DNA of 64,000 bases from Amphiduros pacificus. Lineage: Eukaryota > Annelida > Polychaeta > Phyllodocida > Hesionidae. The notes under the pieces are model-generated. The model searched no databases and was not told the DNA's origin. It was given only the letters and a program-made list of their open reading frames with translations. The position numbers and the translations under genes were made by a program. The DNA is taken from contig OX439005.1 of assembly GCA_949316495.1 (NCBI GenBank), positions 25,832,217 through 25,896,216 of the forward strand. Reading direction: 5' to 3'. Shown here piece after piece: positions 22,022-34,900 of this stretch (position 1 is its first letter; each line of letters opens with the position of its first letter).

Positions 22022-23118
22022 TTTAGCTCTGCTGACTTCTTTGAAGTCGCAGAGTTTTAGGAGTAGAGCAAATGTCTGTCCGTCCGTCTGTCAACATTTA
22101 TTTAAAAATCTTCTCCAAATCTACCAGTAATATATGTTTCATATTTTATATAGAGGTAGATTGAAAGGTGAAGATTCAGATTCCTTCAAATTTTAGTGAT
22201 GTCACCATTGACCTTAGTGTAGTGACCTTGAGGTCACAAATTTTGTACTGAGCATATCTCAGCAACCACCTACAAGAGGAAATTAAAACTTGGTATGCAG
22301 AAATGTCTTAGGTTATAGCTTTGCATTGTCATACTTTTTTAAATATTTAAAATTATTATTATACACCAATTTGTGGGCAATACAAAGAAATATTCACAAA
22401 ATACTACAAAACATAGGCATCAGAGATGCATCAACCCTCAGCCCTGGTAACTTATTGCACAACATTTGCTCCACACAATATTTGTGAACAAAATGTCACT
22501 GCACCAAGGCAAGGGGTAAAAAAACCCCATAAAATCTACTTTCTTTGATAGCTTATGTGTGTCAAGTATCATGAAACTGTCATAATTTACTCTAGAATTA
22601 TTGAGATGATGGGCCGGTGACCTTGAAAAGCAGGTGAAGGTCACCGTCCATCAAAATCATCTCGAGTCTTCACCAGATGCTTATGTGTGTCAATTTTTAT
22701 GAAGCTGCCATTATTTGTTCTTGAGTTATTGCAATGACGTGGATTTGACATAATTGTTCCTGTGACCTTGAAAAGTAGGTGAAGGTCATGTTCCACACAA
22801 AAATGTCTTGAGGTCTTCACCAGATGCTTATGTGTGTCAAGTCTCATAAAGCTGCCATCATTCGTTCTCGATTTATAGCAATGATAGGGATTTCACATAA
22901 TTGTACCTGTGACCTTGAAAAGTAGGTGAAGGTCATGTTGCATAGAAAGAATTCTGAGGTCTTCACCAGATGCTTATGTGTGTCAAATCACCTAAAGCTG
23001 CCATCATTTGTTCTTGAGTTATCGCGATGACAAGGATGTTCGCTACAGACATACATACATACCCACGCCAGGAGTACTGCAATACCCTCAGCCTGATTAC
23101 ATCAGGGGCTGAGGGTAA
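22022..23118 (+). repeat. Interspersed repeat with internal 146-bp tandem units
   Basis: It starts AGCTCTGCTGACTTCTTTGA and ends near CAGGGGCTGAGGGTAAAAA. A second copy of its first part lies inverted at 39010-39293. Inside are about three units of 146 bp, each with CACCAGATGCTTATGTGTGT (starts near 22671, 22818 and 22964). No protein domain is visible. It may be a non-autonomous element of a kind common in mollusc genomes, but I cannot name the family. Confidence 0.65.
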
Positions 23119-24030
23119 AAAGCTATGGTTAGTATAGCTTTAAGGCCAATGTTTTGTTCCAAAGTTGATGGCCATCTTGAATTTTAGTGAAAACCTATTA
23201 TGTACTTTAAAAGAAAGATAATGGCCAGGAATATTAAAAATATGAGTTTTGTGATTTTATTTGAAACATTCCAAAATTGGTGGATATCTTCAGTAAAAAT
23301 GATAGGTATTTCAAAAGGCTCCTAATTTCCTACTTTTTCCACTGTTGCTGTAAGCCGAGGAGTCTCTGACCAGTATTTTTCATTATTGTGAAGCACATGA
23401 GAATATTGCACATCATGTGCTATATAAATGCTTTTATGTTAATATTTTTTATAATAAGCTACATATAGAACAGGTATGAGTTTTCATCGTTTTGGGGATT
23501 ATTTGCAATAAAGATTGTTAAACCCTTTCTTTGGCATGGATAACAATTAAATACTTCATGCAAATTAAACTAGTTCATGCAACGACAAGTGCCAATAATA
23601 TAACAAAACTGACAAGAATACATTTTATTTGTACACTTTTTTACATCATAATCAATTTTACAAAATAATCAAGTTTTGATGAAAGGAAATGTTAATTTTC
23701 AGTTTTATCAACCAAGAGATTTTTTACAACTGAATTGGTGAAGAGAATGTTAGTAACCTTGTATTTATCATTGAGTTTGACAACTGCCTGAAAATAATGT
23801 GCGTCCATGAAATAGTTGGGAAAAAGTTTTAAAGTGTTGAAGCATAAAGCATTTTTTTCTTCTTAAATTTGGAGTTCTATCAAAAATAAACAACAGCAAT
23901 CTCATTTAATTAGCAATGAATTGCATTAAATGCACTGACCAAACAGCAGTAATCAGTCAATCATGTGCATCTTGGTTATACTCCAAAGTGTGCCTAGATT
24001 ATCCACAGCTATCCTACTGCTCTGAGATGG
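23119..24030. other. Non-coding intergenic sequence
   Basis: AT-rich, with no reading frame or repeat of note. Confidence 0.5.
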
Positions 24031-26470
24031 ACCTAAAACAGCCCCCCTTCTGATAGTCTGGGATGTTCTCAGGACAGCCCCCTTACTGATACTCTGGGAT
24101 GTTCTCAGGACAGACACCTTACTGATACTCTGGGATGTTCTCAGGACAGCCCCCCTTACTGATACTGTGGGATGTTCTCAGGACAAGCCTCGTAAATGAT
24201 AATCTGTGATGTTCTCAGGACAGACACCTTACTGATACTCTGGGATGTTCTCAGGACAAGCCTCGTTAATGATAATCTGTGATGTTCTCAGGACAGACAC
24301 CTTACTGATACTCTGGGATGTTCTCAGGACAAGCCTCGTTAATGATAATCTGTGATGTTCTCAGGACAAGCCCCCTCAGTGATAAACTGGGATGTTCTCA
24401 ACACAGACACCTTACTCATACGCTGGGATGTTCTCAGGACAGACACCTTACTGATACTCTGGGATGTTCTCAAGACAAGCCTCGTTACTGATACTCTGGG
24501 ATGTTCTCAAGACAAGCCCCCTCACTGATAAACTGGGATGTTCTCAACACAGACACCTTACTCATACTCTGGGATGTTTTCAGGACAGACACCTTACTGA
24601 TACTCTGGGATGTTCTCAAGACAAGCCTTGTTACTGATACTCTGGGATGTTCTCAAGACAAGCCCCCTCACTGATAAACTGGGATGTTCTCAACACAGAC
24701 ACCTTACTCATACTCTGGGATGTTTTCAGGACAGACACCTTACTGATACTCTGGGATGTTCTCAAGACAAGCCTCGTTACTGATACTCTGGGATGTTCTC
24801 AAGACAAGCCCCCTCACTGATAAACTGGGATGTTCTCAACACAGACACCTTACTCATACTCTGGGATGTTTTCAGGACAGACACCTTACTGATACTCTGG
24901 GATGTTCTCAAGACAAGCCTCGTTACTGATACTCTGGGATGTTCTCAAGACAAGCCCCCTCACTGATAAACTGGGATGTTCTCAACACAGACACCTTACT
25001 CATACTCTGGGATGATCTCAGGACAGACACCTTACTGATACATTGGGATGTTCTCAAGACAAGCTTCATTCATTACTGATACTCTGTGATGTTCTCAAAA
25101 CAAGCCCCCTTACTGATAAACTGGGATGTTCTCAGGATAGCCCCCTTACTGATACTCTGGCATGTTCTCAAGTCAGACACCTTACTCATACTCTGGCATG
25201 TTCTCAAGACAAGCCTCGTTACTGATAAACTGGGATGTTCTCAAGACAGACACCTTACTGATAAACTGGGATGTTCTCAGGACAGCCCCCTTACTGATAC
25301 TCTGGCATGTTCTCAAGACAGACACCTTACTCATACTCTGGGATGTTCTCAAGACAAGCCTCGTTACTGATAAACTGGGATGTTCTCAAGACAGACACCT
25401 TACTGATAAACTGGGATGTTCTCAGGACAGCCCCCTTACTGATACTCTGGGATGTTCTCAGGACAGACACCTTACTGATACTCTGGGATGTTCTCAAGAC
25501 TGACACCTTACTGATACTCTGGGATGTTCTCAAAACAGACACCTTACTGATTTTCTAGGATGTTCTCAGGACAGACACCTCACTCCTATTCTGGGATGTT
25601 CTCAGGACAGACACCTTACAGATACTCTGGGATGTTCTTAGGACAGCCCCCTTACAGATACTCTAGAATGTCCTCAAGACAGACACCTTACTGATACTCT
25701 GGGATGTTCTCAGGACAGACACCTTACTGATACTGTGGGATGTTCTCAGGACAGACACCTTACTGATACTCTGGGATGTTCTCAGAACAGACACCTTACT
25801 GATACTCTGGGATGTTCTCAAGACAAGCCTCGTTACTGATAATCTGGGATGTTCTCAGGACAGACACCTTACTGATACTCTGGGATGTTCTCAGGACAGA
25901 CACCTTACTGATACTCTGGGATGTTCTCAACACAGACACCTTACTGATACTCTGGGATGTTTTCAGGACAGACACCTTACTGATACTCTGGGATGTTCTC
26001 AAGACAAGCCTCGTTACTGATACTCTGGGATGTTCTCAAGACAAGTCCCTTCACTGATAAACTGGGATGTTCTCAACACAGACACCTTACTCATACTCTG
26101 GGATTTTCTCAGGACAGACACCTTACTGATACATTGGGATGTTCCCAAGACAAGCCTTGTTACTGATACTCTGTGATGTTCTCAAAACAAGCCCCCTACT
26201 CTGGCATGTTTTCAAGACAGATACCTTACTCCTACTCTGGGATGTTCTCAAGACAGCCTTGTTACTGATAATCTGGGATGTTCTCAAGACAGACACCTTA
26301 CTGATAAACTGGGATGTTCTCAGGACAGCCCCCTTACTGATACTCTGGGATGTTCTCAGGGCAGACGCCTTACTGATACTCTGGGATGTTCTCAAGACAG
26401 ACACCTTTCTGATAGTCTGGGATGTTCTCAGGACAGACACCTTACTGATACTCTGGGATGTTCTCAGAGT
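24030..26470. repeat. 36-bp minisatellite, about 67 copies, with 146-bp higher-order units
   Basis: The core unit contains GATACTCTGGGATGTTCTCA followed by one of a few variant endings (GGACAGACACC, GGACAGCCCCC or AGACAAGCCTCG). Between about 24415 and 25020 a four-unit block of about 146 bp repeats as a whole (for example starts 24561, 24707 and 24853), which is higher-order structure. Open frames on both strands are by-products of the unit length. Confidence 0.92.
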
Positions 26471-27318
26471 TGATTTGACCAGTGCCATCCCAAATCTGAG
26501 ATTCTCCAAAATGACAGCTGCAAATAAATCTTCATTCATCTGAGAATCAAGAATCTTATTATTTTTTTTTTACATAAATTATGCTTATACTGGCCTATTT
26601 AAATGTTAAATATGGTCCAATAATACATTAAATGCTTCCCATTTGATTGCTAAATATGGCCCTATTACAAATAGTTAAGTACAACCCATTTAAATGTTGT
26701 TAAATACATAGAAAATATGTATAATAGTAAGATCAGGCAAATGTACTCCAAAAAATAATCTTGTGTTTAAGAACAAAAAAAATCAGTTTGCTTAAATCTT
26801 ACCCTCTTTCTGTCTATAAGCAGTGATTGGGGAATCTAAATGTACAATTTTGATTTAAACTCTCCTTTGAGTCACTTTGGCCATCATGACATAATTAACA
26901 TAAGAAATGAACCAATCTGAATACATAGACATATATATGCACTTTTTTTTTAACATAATATTTTTCTTTCATAACATCACAAATGGTTTTTTTATGGGGT
27001 GTATCACAGGTTAATCTTGTCTGCAGCATCATCTACGTTTGGCTCAATATCTTTCAGGCATGGATTAAAGACTGTTCAGCTGTAAACATTTATTTATGAA
27101 GTTTATCTCTACCAAGAGTTCACCAATAATTAATATTCAATGACCAAGAGTTTTCCAAACAATTAAAAGTCTGGACACTATTTTTCTTGTATAATCATGA
27201 TAGCATATAGGATTTGACACAAGGTCACCCTTATAATCAAATTAGTGTGTCATCCCTTAAGGTCACCTGCCAGTCATTCATCAACTCCTTAATGTATGAC
27301 TACTTACAAGATAATTGT

Positions 27319-27319
<1 letters not shown>
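26471..27319. other. Non-coding intergenic sequence
   Basis: AT-rich with no recognisable feature, ending at the (AT)n tract. Confidence 0.5.

Positions 27320-27400
<81 letters not shown>
27320..27400. repeat. (AT)n microsatellite, about 80 bp uninterrupted
   Basis: This is a pure alternating AT run of about 40 dinucleotides. Its length in the assembly may be inaccurate. Confidence 0.95.
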
Positions 27401-27403
<3 letters not shown>

Positions 27404-28370
27404 ACATAGGATCTATTGAGACACAACACTGAGTGGGTTGGGATCAGCATACATGTTACTTACCAGATCATTACAGCAAAGATATTTGTTTTGTCTCTGA
27501 TTACAGCAAATAGGACCAAACATACATTCTTTTTCAAAATACTTTCAATTTGTGATCTGACAATCTAGTCAATATATTCAAGAATCAAAGGTCTTTGGAG
27601 TTGTGGTATAGTATTGTTTCTCTACAAGTAGAGGATTTTGGAATATATGTGTGGGATCTACAGAGGATAAAGCTATAGCAGGTCTACTCTGATCTATATA
27701 ATTTATTTTTATGATTAGACAAATCTTGTCACTATTATTTCTCCACGATTCTTTAAAGAAATACCAAAATTAAAGAAAAAAAACAAAAACAAGAAATAAG
27801 AATCAACAAAAAAACAAAAGGAAAAAAAACCCATTCAGTTATCGAATCTATACTTGTTCCAGATACCCTTGTGCTGGGGAGCATTCATTAATCATGACAG
27901 GGGGGAATTTTACCAATACAATAATATCAAACCATATGAGTGAGTTACTGCTAAACAGAAATTCAGAATTATCCATCACTTTTGTATGAGTGAAATGGGA
28001 CACACTATTTATCTTTTATATTCTATAATCTGTTGCAGCTTACAATAATGAGAAGAATGGATCCTTTCCTCCAGAGTTAAAATAGATGCCCTTTAATGTC
28101 ATAAAATTGAATGCTCCCCTATGTCACTGCATTTCAACTTTGTTTCAAAAACATTAACTATATCGTCTCAGCTCAGGGCATCGTCAAGGACCGTACGGAG
28201 AAACCAGTTCAACATGGTATGTCCAGAATTGTTAGCTAGTAATGGCTCTGCAATTATTTTACCATTTACATAAATGTGTATTAATAATAAATAATCTTTG
28301 TACAGTGTGAAATAATACTACTATGGACAAATGGATACCTCCTCCATCATAAAAACATTTCTTCATTATA
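27401..28370. other. Intergenic sequence downstream of CRIM1
   Basis: No gene is seen. It includes an A-rich stretch at about 27760-27835. Confidence 0.45.
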
Positions 28371-28374
28371 TAAC

Positions 28375-28433
28375 TTTATTTCTCCATTATATAACCTTAT
28401 TTTTCCATTATATAACCTTTATTTACTACTGTT
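28375..28433 (-). terminator. Candidate CRIM1 polyadenylation signals
   Basis: On the minus strand AATAAA occurs at 28375-28380 and again at 28428-28433, about 65-120 nt beyond the stop codon. They lie in a small threefold repeat of a 21-bp ATTATATAAC-containing unit. Confidence 0.4.
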
Positions 28434-28496
28434 CTATTCAACATTATGAGAACTGCAAGTCTCTTTTCATATTGTCAGTTTTTTTTTATTTCCATG

Positions 28497-28957
28497 CTAC
28501 ACACTATTGCGAAAATTGTTAGGGTCCATTATCCCGGGAACATCCAGCAAAAGTTTCACCATCTGTTCCTCTATCGGCAGTTTACTTTCACTCTGGGGCA
28601 AAATTTTCTCTCCTGTTTTGTATGTTTTCCCCTCATTTTCCATGAAAATGTCTTTATTGAGATCAAGCTGATTTGGTTTGGGTCCATTTAGGAGTTTGAG
28701 GGCTTCAGGGGGCAGAGGGCTGCTGCCTTGAAGTTCTATGTTTGTGGATTTAGGTCGCATCTTGACCTCTGACAGCAGAATTGGGTCAGGAGTCATTTTA
28801 ACAGGCGTTGGGTGGTGATTGTGGTGGACATAGGCCTTCCGCCGGGATGCCAGCAGCAGAAGAACCAGGATGATGACTGCCAAGCTCAGCAAGACGACCA
28901 GCGTCACTAAAACCTGGATAGTCACATGATGTGGATCCCTCATCCCCTCATCAGGAC
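28497..28957 (-). CDS. CRIM1: CRIM1 last exon: transmembrane helix, cytoplasmic tail, stop
   Basis: It begins after TTAAGCAG with GPDEGMRDPHH, then a helix of about 26 residues (VTIQVLVTLVVLLSLAVIIL and on). A basic stop-transfer SRRKAY follows, then about 115 cytoplasmic residues ending NNFRNSV. The tail is longer than the roughly 75 residues of the human protein, and I saw no named domain in it. Confidence 0.88.
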
Positions 28958-31900
28958 CTGCTTAACACAACACATTAAAATTAACTCATAAACAAACATT
29001 TCTATAATATGCTATAAAATTTGTACAAACATGTGCAAAAGTCATTTTTACTTGCATATCTGCATAATGTTGGTAACTTATATATACCCATCTTCCCAAA
29101 ATTCTATGTTTCACATATATCCTCAGGAAAAGATTTGTCCTTTTGTAATGCAGTTATATTTTTTAAATAGATTAAAATATTTACACCAGTGATAATTTTT
29201 CTAACTTTTAAAAGAAGACAAATATAATCATCAACTTGTAATACCTTGATCATCATCATCATCACCTGGAGTTGCTGTACTGGATGGTGCTGCCCCCTGG
29301 GTGCCAACAGTAGACACAATGTCTCCTGTATCATCTACAACCCACAAAGTAAACATTCAAGATTTGCCGACAAACCAAACAAAAACTGTTTCCTTGTGTT
29401 GTTGCATTATCTGTGATAAATCTCAATCAGAACAAGTCATTTTTGTCAGCATAAGATATAATGTTCTAATTATCATTTTTGATATACCCAATCTAAGTTA
29501 GACACATTAAATAGGGATATCACCGTTGATAGAATAATATGAGCACATACTAGCACATAGAGGGCAGCAGGTGTTGGGGAGGGTGATTGGCTGGGGGCAG
29601 GCGGCCATGGTGGGACACACCACGCTCGTACACACAGTATGGCCGTGATCACATGTACACCGACTACAGTCCTCAGACATCCACCGCTCACCAAGACTGT
29701 ACTCTACACCCCGATGGATGCATACAACGGGTGGTGTCTCATCTGAAATGGAAGTATTTCCATAAGTAAATTTGTTCAAAACTTACAGCAGGTTGACTGA
29801 ACTTCATTCCCCTCCCTCACATTAGGGGACTGAGAGTTAGTAGTCCCAGAGAGCAATCCCAGCTCATCATTAATATTCATATATGCATGATACACGAGGA
29901 GAAATGGGGCCAGATGCACACAGGTTAATTTTCACACCACATCTTTTGCTGAGAACAGTATCCCAGCAGGTGACATTGATTAAGTAGTTTGCTTTACTAG
30001 ATGGGAATGTCATGATGTGGGAATTAAATAACTTGGGGAATTTTAGGATCGGGAAATGTACAAAAATTATACAATGTTTAATGCTATTCCAGTCTGTGTA
30101 TGGACCCTAAAGCATAAAAATGGTTCAAATTTAGTTCGAACTGGGCTTTTCGCCGACATTTTCAAAATTTAAGTCAGTCCTAAATAAGGGTACCAATGGA
30201 GATAGAATATTTCCCTAAATCAGGTTTTTCAATTCCATCCCAGCCTCTGCGGGTTAAAATTATGAAAGAATATTTTCTGAAGTGCAGTTGTACATAAAAT
30301 GCTTTGAAAATGGAGCCTGCAGCTCTGTTCACATCCACAGCTCTTTTGTCGTCAGCTGTAATAATTTGTCAGACAGAAGGCAAACATACCGAGGCAATAG
30401 GGACAGCACTGGCCTTTCTTAAGCATTGTCTTGTTGCAGGTGAGGAGAGGACAGGTCTGAGAGAAGCAGTGGATCTGCCCCGCTCTACACACGCAGCTCT
30501 GACACGCAGAAACCCGCCATGAGTCTCCGTCACTGAACCTCATACCACTCGGAGACAGGCAAAGCTTTTTTTCCTTCACTGGTGGTAGAGGGAAGAACTC
30601 ACTGCCATCTGAAAAGATAGAAATTCAGAAATATAACTTCATAGATATGTTGTCATATTATGCAGATCTGTGATTAATACAGAGAGTTTAGTCTTGTAAT
30701 TATTTAAGAAATTTTTGGCCTTTTGATATGAAAAATTATTGATGATTTAACATGGATATTTTGTATGATGAACAAAAAGAACATTCTCTATGATAAACAA
30801 AAATACCGTTTTGCATGATAAACAAAATAACCAATTTGTGTGATAAGGAAAATGACCATTTTGCATGATAGCATTTTCTCCATTTAAAAACACAATCACT
30901 TTTAAAGATAATTGCAATAAGTTTGTAGAAGATCTAAATGTGTACCTTGACAAACAGGACAGCAGGTGTTTGGTAGTTTTACAGGGTGATGACACAATAT
31001 TGGGGGACAACTTTCTATCTCACAGAGGACACCTCCATCATGGCAGATGCAGCGAGTACACTCATCAAGTGCCCACGTTTCACCTTCTGCATGTGGCTTA
31101 CCATCACTGGAGTGACACCTGGTGGGCATCCCAGGAGTCAACGGGATAGCGTCCACTAAAAATAATACATGGTTATCTTGATATATAATAAAACAGACAT
31201 TTTGCAAAATCTTCCTTTTCACTACTGTAACCAGATCTACTGAGATTTAACTGAGTAAAGAAATTATCCTATTTTACTTATTTTTACTAAATGTTAAATA
31301 ATTCTTATCATTAGGAACATGACCATAAGATACAAAGTGATTTCCATTAAGGATTAAGGTATATGAAGCTGTTAGTTCTGTATACCTCCACAGGTGGGGC
31401 AGCAGTCACCATGTTTGATGACTGGATTATGACACTGAGGCACCGGACATGTAATTAGTGCACACATCTCATGTCCCTCGTAACAGAAACATCGGCGACA
31501 ACCGTCGTACCACGACTCGCCATCCTCCATCTTGTGGCCGTCTACAGACATACATCCATGCCTCGTTCCAGCAGGTGTCACCACTGTCTGTCCTGTGGTG
31601 GTGGAGATATCATCATGACCTACAAACATGCACCAAGTAATTTTTAAATTTTCTTTTCATTGTCATTGTATAATTAATAAAATGTGGATACCTTAATTTA
31701 ATAGCATCAACCTCCAAAATGCAAAATGGTTTTTTCCTACTGACTCAGTAAGAGTATTATTTCTGATTACATATTAACCATATCATCCTAAATTCACAAC
31801 ATATGTAATGATATAATTCCTGCCTCATAAGCACAATGTCCACAATGTCACCGTGGTACCCTACTGATATAATTCCTGCCCCATAAGCACAGTGTCCACA

Positions 31901-34900
31901 ATGTCACCGTGGTACCCTACTGATATAATTCCTGCCCCATACACACAGTAATCACAATGTCACTGTGGTACCCTACTGAAATAATTCCTGCCCCATAAGC
32001 ACAGTATCCACAATGTCACTGTGGTACCCTACTGATATAATTCCTGCCCCATAAGCACAGTATCCACAATGTCACTGTGGTACCCTACTGATATAATTCC
32101 TGCCCCATAAGCACAGTATCCACAATGTCACTGTGGTACCCTACTGATATAATTCCTGCCCCATACGCACAGTATCCACAATGTCACTGTGGTACCCTAC
32201 TGATATAATTCCTGCCCCATACGCACAGTATCCACAATGTCACTGTGGTACCCTACTGATATAATTCCTGCCTCATAAGCACAGTATCCACAATGTCACT
32301 GTGGTACCCTACTGATATAATTCCTGCCCCATACGCACAGTATCCACAATGTCACTGTGGTACCCTACTGATATAATTCCTGCCCCATACGCACAGTATC
32401 CACAATGTCACTGTGGTACCCTACTGATATAATTCCTGCCCCATACGCACAGTATCCACAATGTCACTGTGGTACCCTACTGATATAATTCCTGCCCCAT
32501 ACGCACAGTATCCACAATGTCACTGTGGTACCCTACTGATATAATTCCTGCCTCATAAGCACAGTATCCACAATGTCACTGTGGTACCCTACTGATATAA
32601 TTCCTGCCCCATACGCACAGTATCCACAATGTCACTGTGGTACCCTACTGATATAATTCCTGCCTCATAAGCACAGTATCCACAATGTCACTGTGGTACC
32701 CTACTGATATAATTCCTGCCTCATAAGCACAGTATCCACAATGTCACTGTGGTACCCTACTGATATAATTCCTGCCTCATAAGCACAGTATCCACAATGT
32801 CACTGTGGTACCCTACTGATATAATTCCTGCCTCATAAGCACAGTATCCACAATGTCACTGTGGTACCCTACTGATATAATTCCTGCCCCATACGCACAG
32901 TATCCACAATGTCACTGTGGTACCCTACTGATATAATTCCTGCCTCATAAGCACAGTATCCACAATGTCACTGTGGTACCCTACTGATATAATTCCTGCC
33001 TCATAAGCACAGTATCCACAATGTCACTGTGGTACCCTACTGATATAATTCCTGCCCCATACGCACAGTATCCACAATGTCACTGTGGTACCCTACTGAT
33101 ATAATTCCTGCCTCATAAGCACAGTATCCACAATGTCACTGTGGTACCCTACTGATATAATTCCTGCCTCATAAGCACAGTATCCACAATGTCACTGTGG
33201 TACCCTACTGATATAATTCCTGCCCCATACGCACAGTATCCACAATGTCACTGTGGTACCCTACTGATATAATTCCTGCCTCATAAGCACAGTATCCACA
33301 ATGTCACTGTGGTACCCTACTGATATAATTCCTGCCTCATAAGCACAGTATCCACAATGTCACTGTGGTACCCTACTGATATAATTCCTGCCCCATACGC
33401 ACAGTATCCACAATGTCACTGTGGTACCCTACTGATATAATTCCTGCCCCATAAGCACAGTATCCACAATGTCACTGTGGTACCCTACTGATATAATTCC
33501 TGCCCCATACGCACAGTATCCACAATGTCACTGTGGTACCCTACTGATATAATTCCTGCCCCATAAGCACAGTATCCACAATGTCACTGTGGTACCCTAC
33601 TGATATAATTCCTGCCCCATACGCACAGTATCCACAATGTCACTGTGGTACCCTACTGATATAATTCCTGCCTCATAAGCACAGTATCCACAATGTCACT
33701 GTGGTACCCTACTGATATAATTCCTGCCCCATACGCACAGTATCCACAATGTCACTGTGGTACCCTACTGATATAATTCCTGCCTCATAAGCACAGTATC
33801 CACAATGTCACTGTGGTACCCTACTGATATAATTCCTGTCCCATACGCACAGTATCCACAATGTCACTGTGGTACCCTACTGATATAATTCCTGCCTCAT
33901 AAGCACAGTATCCACAATGTCACTGTGGTACCCTACTGATATAATTCCTGCCCCATACGCACAGTATCCACAATGTCACTGTGGTACCCTACTGATATAG
34001 TTAGTGATATCTTCAAAATGCGACTGGTTCAAACAGTATACAAGTCACTCAATCATATGCTACCGGACATCTTTCACCACTATTTCATCAAAAGAAATGA
34101 GGTTCATTACCATAATACCTCTAACAAACAGAAACTTGATGTTCCCAGGACTCGCACCAATATGGGCAAAGACACCCTTAAAGTTAAAGGGGCAATATTT
34201 TATAATGAGTTACCTGAAATCATTACTAAGAAACCCACATACAAGTCATTCACCAAAGCTGTAAAAAATCACTACTTGAAGTTTTATGTGTAACTGCCCC
34301 TGAACAATGAGAAATAGGTTTAATATATTAAAATATATATATATTTTTTATTATACAACTCCCCCCTCTATCATCACATTATTGTTATTACATATCTTAT
34401 ATCATCACAACATCTTAAGAAACTGCCTCTACCACCACCATTGTTAATCAACCAATATGTATTTGTTATATACTAATTTTGCAACATAACATAAGAATGT
34501 ATTTGTAAAGGGTTGCCAGCTTAGTTAGGCATTAGCCTGTCTTGGCAACTTTCTGATTCATGTTTTATGGATTAGATAAATAAATTATCATCATCATATA
34601 ATTCCTGCCTCATAAGCACAGTATCCACAATGTCACTGTGGTACCCTACTGATATAATTCCTGCCCCATACGCACAGTATCCACAATGTCACTGTGGTAC
34701 CCTACTGATATAATTCCTGCCCCATAAGCACAGTATCCACAATGTCACTGTGGTACCCTACTGATATAATTCCTGCCCCATACGCACAGTATCCACAATG
34801 TCACTGTGGTACCCTACTGATATAATTCCTGCCCCATACGCACAGTATCCACAATGTCACTGTGGTACCCTACTGATATAATTCCTGCCCCATACGCACA

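Noticed and set aside
25043-26543. Frames on both strands with DVLKTDTLLIL-type repeats
   Set aside because: By-products of the 36-bp minisatellite.
29587-29769. Plus-strand frames opposite the CRIM1 exons (also 30304, 30865, 31458 and 36281)
   Set aside because: Antisense shadows of VWC and antistasin exons, which have clear splice sites and cysteine patterns on the minus strand.
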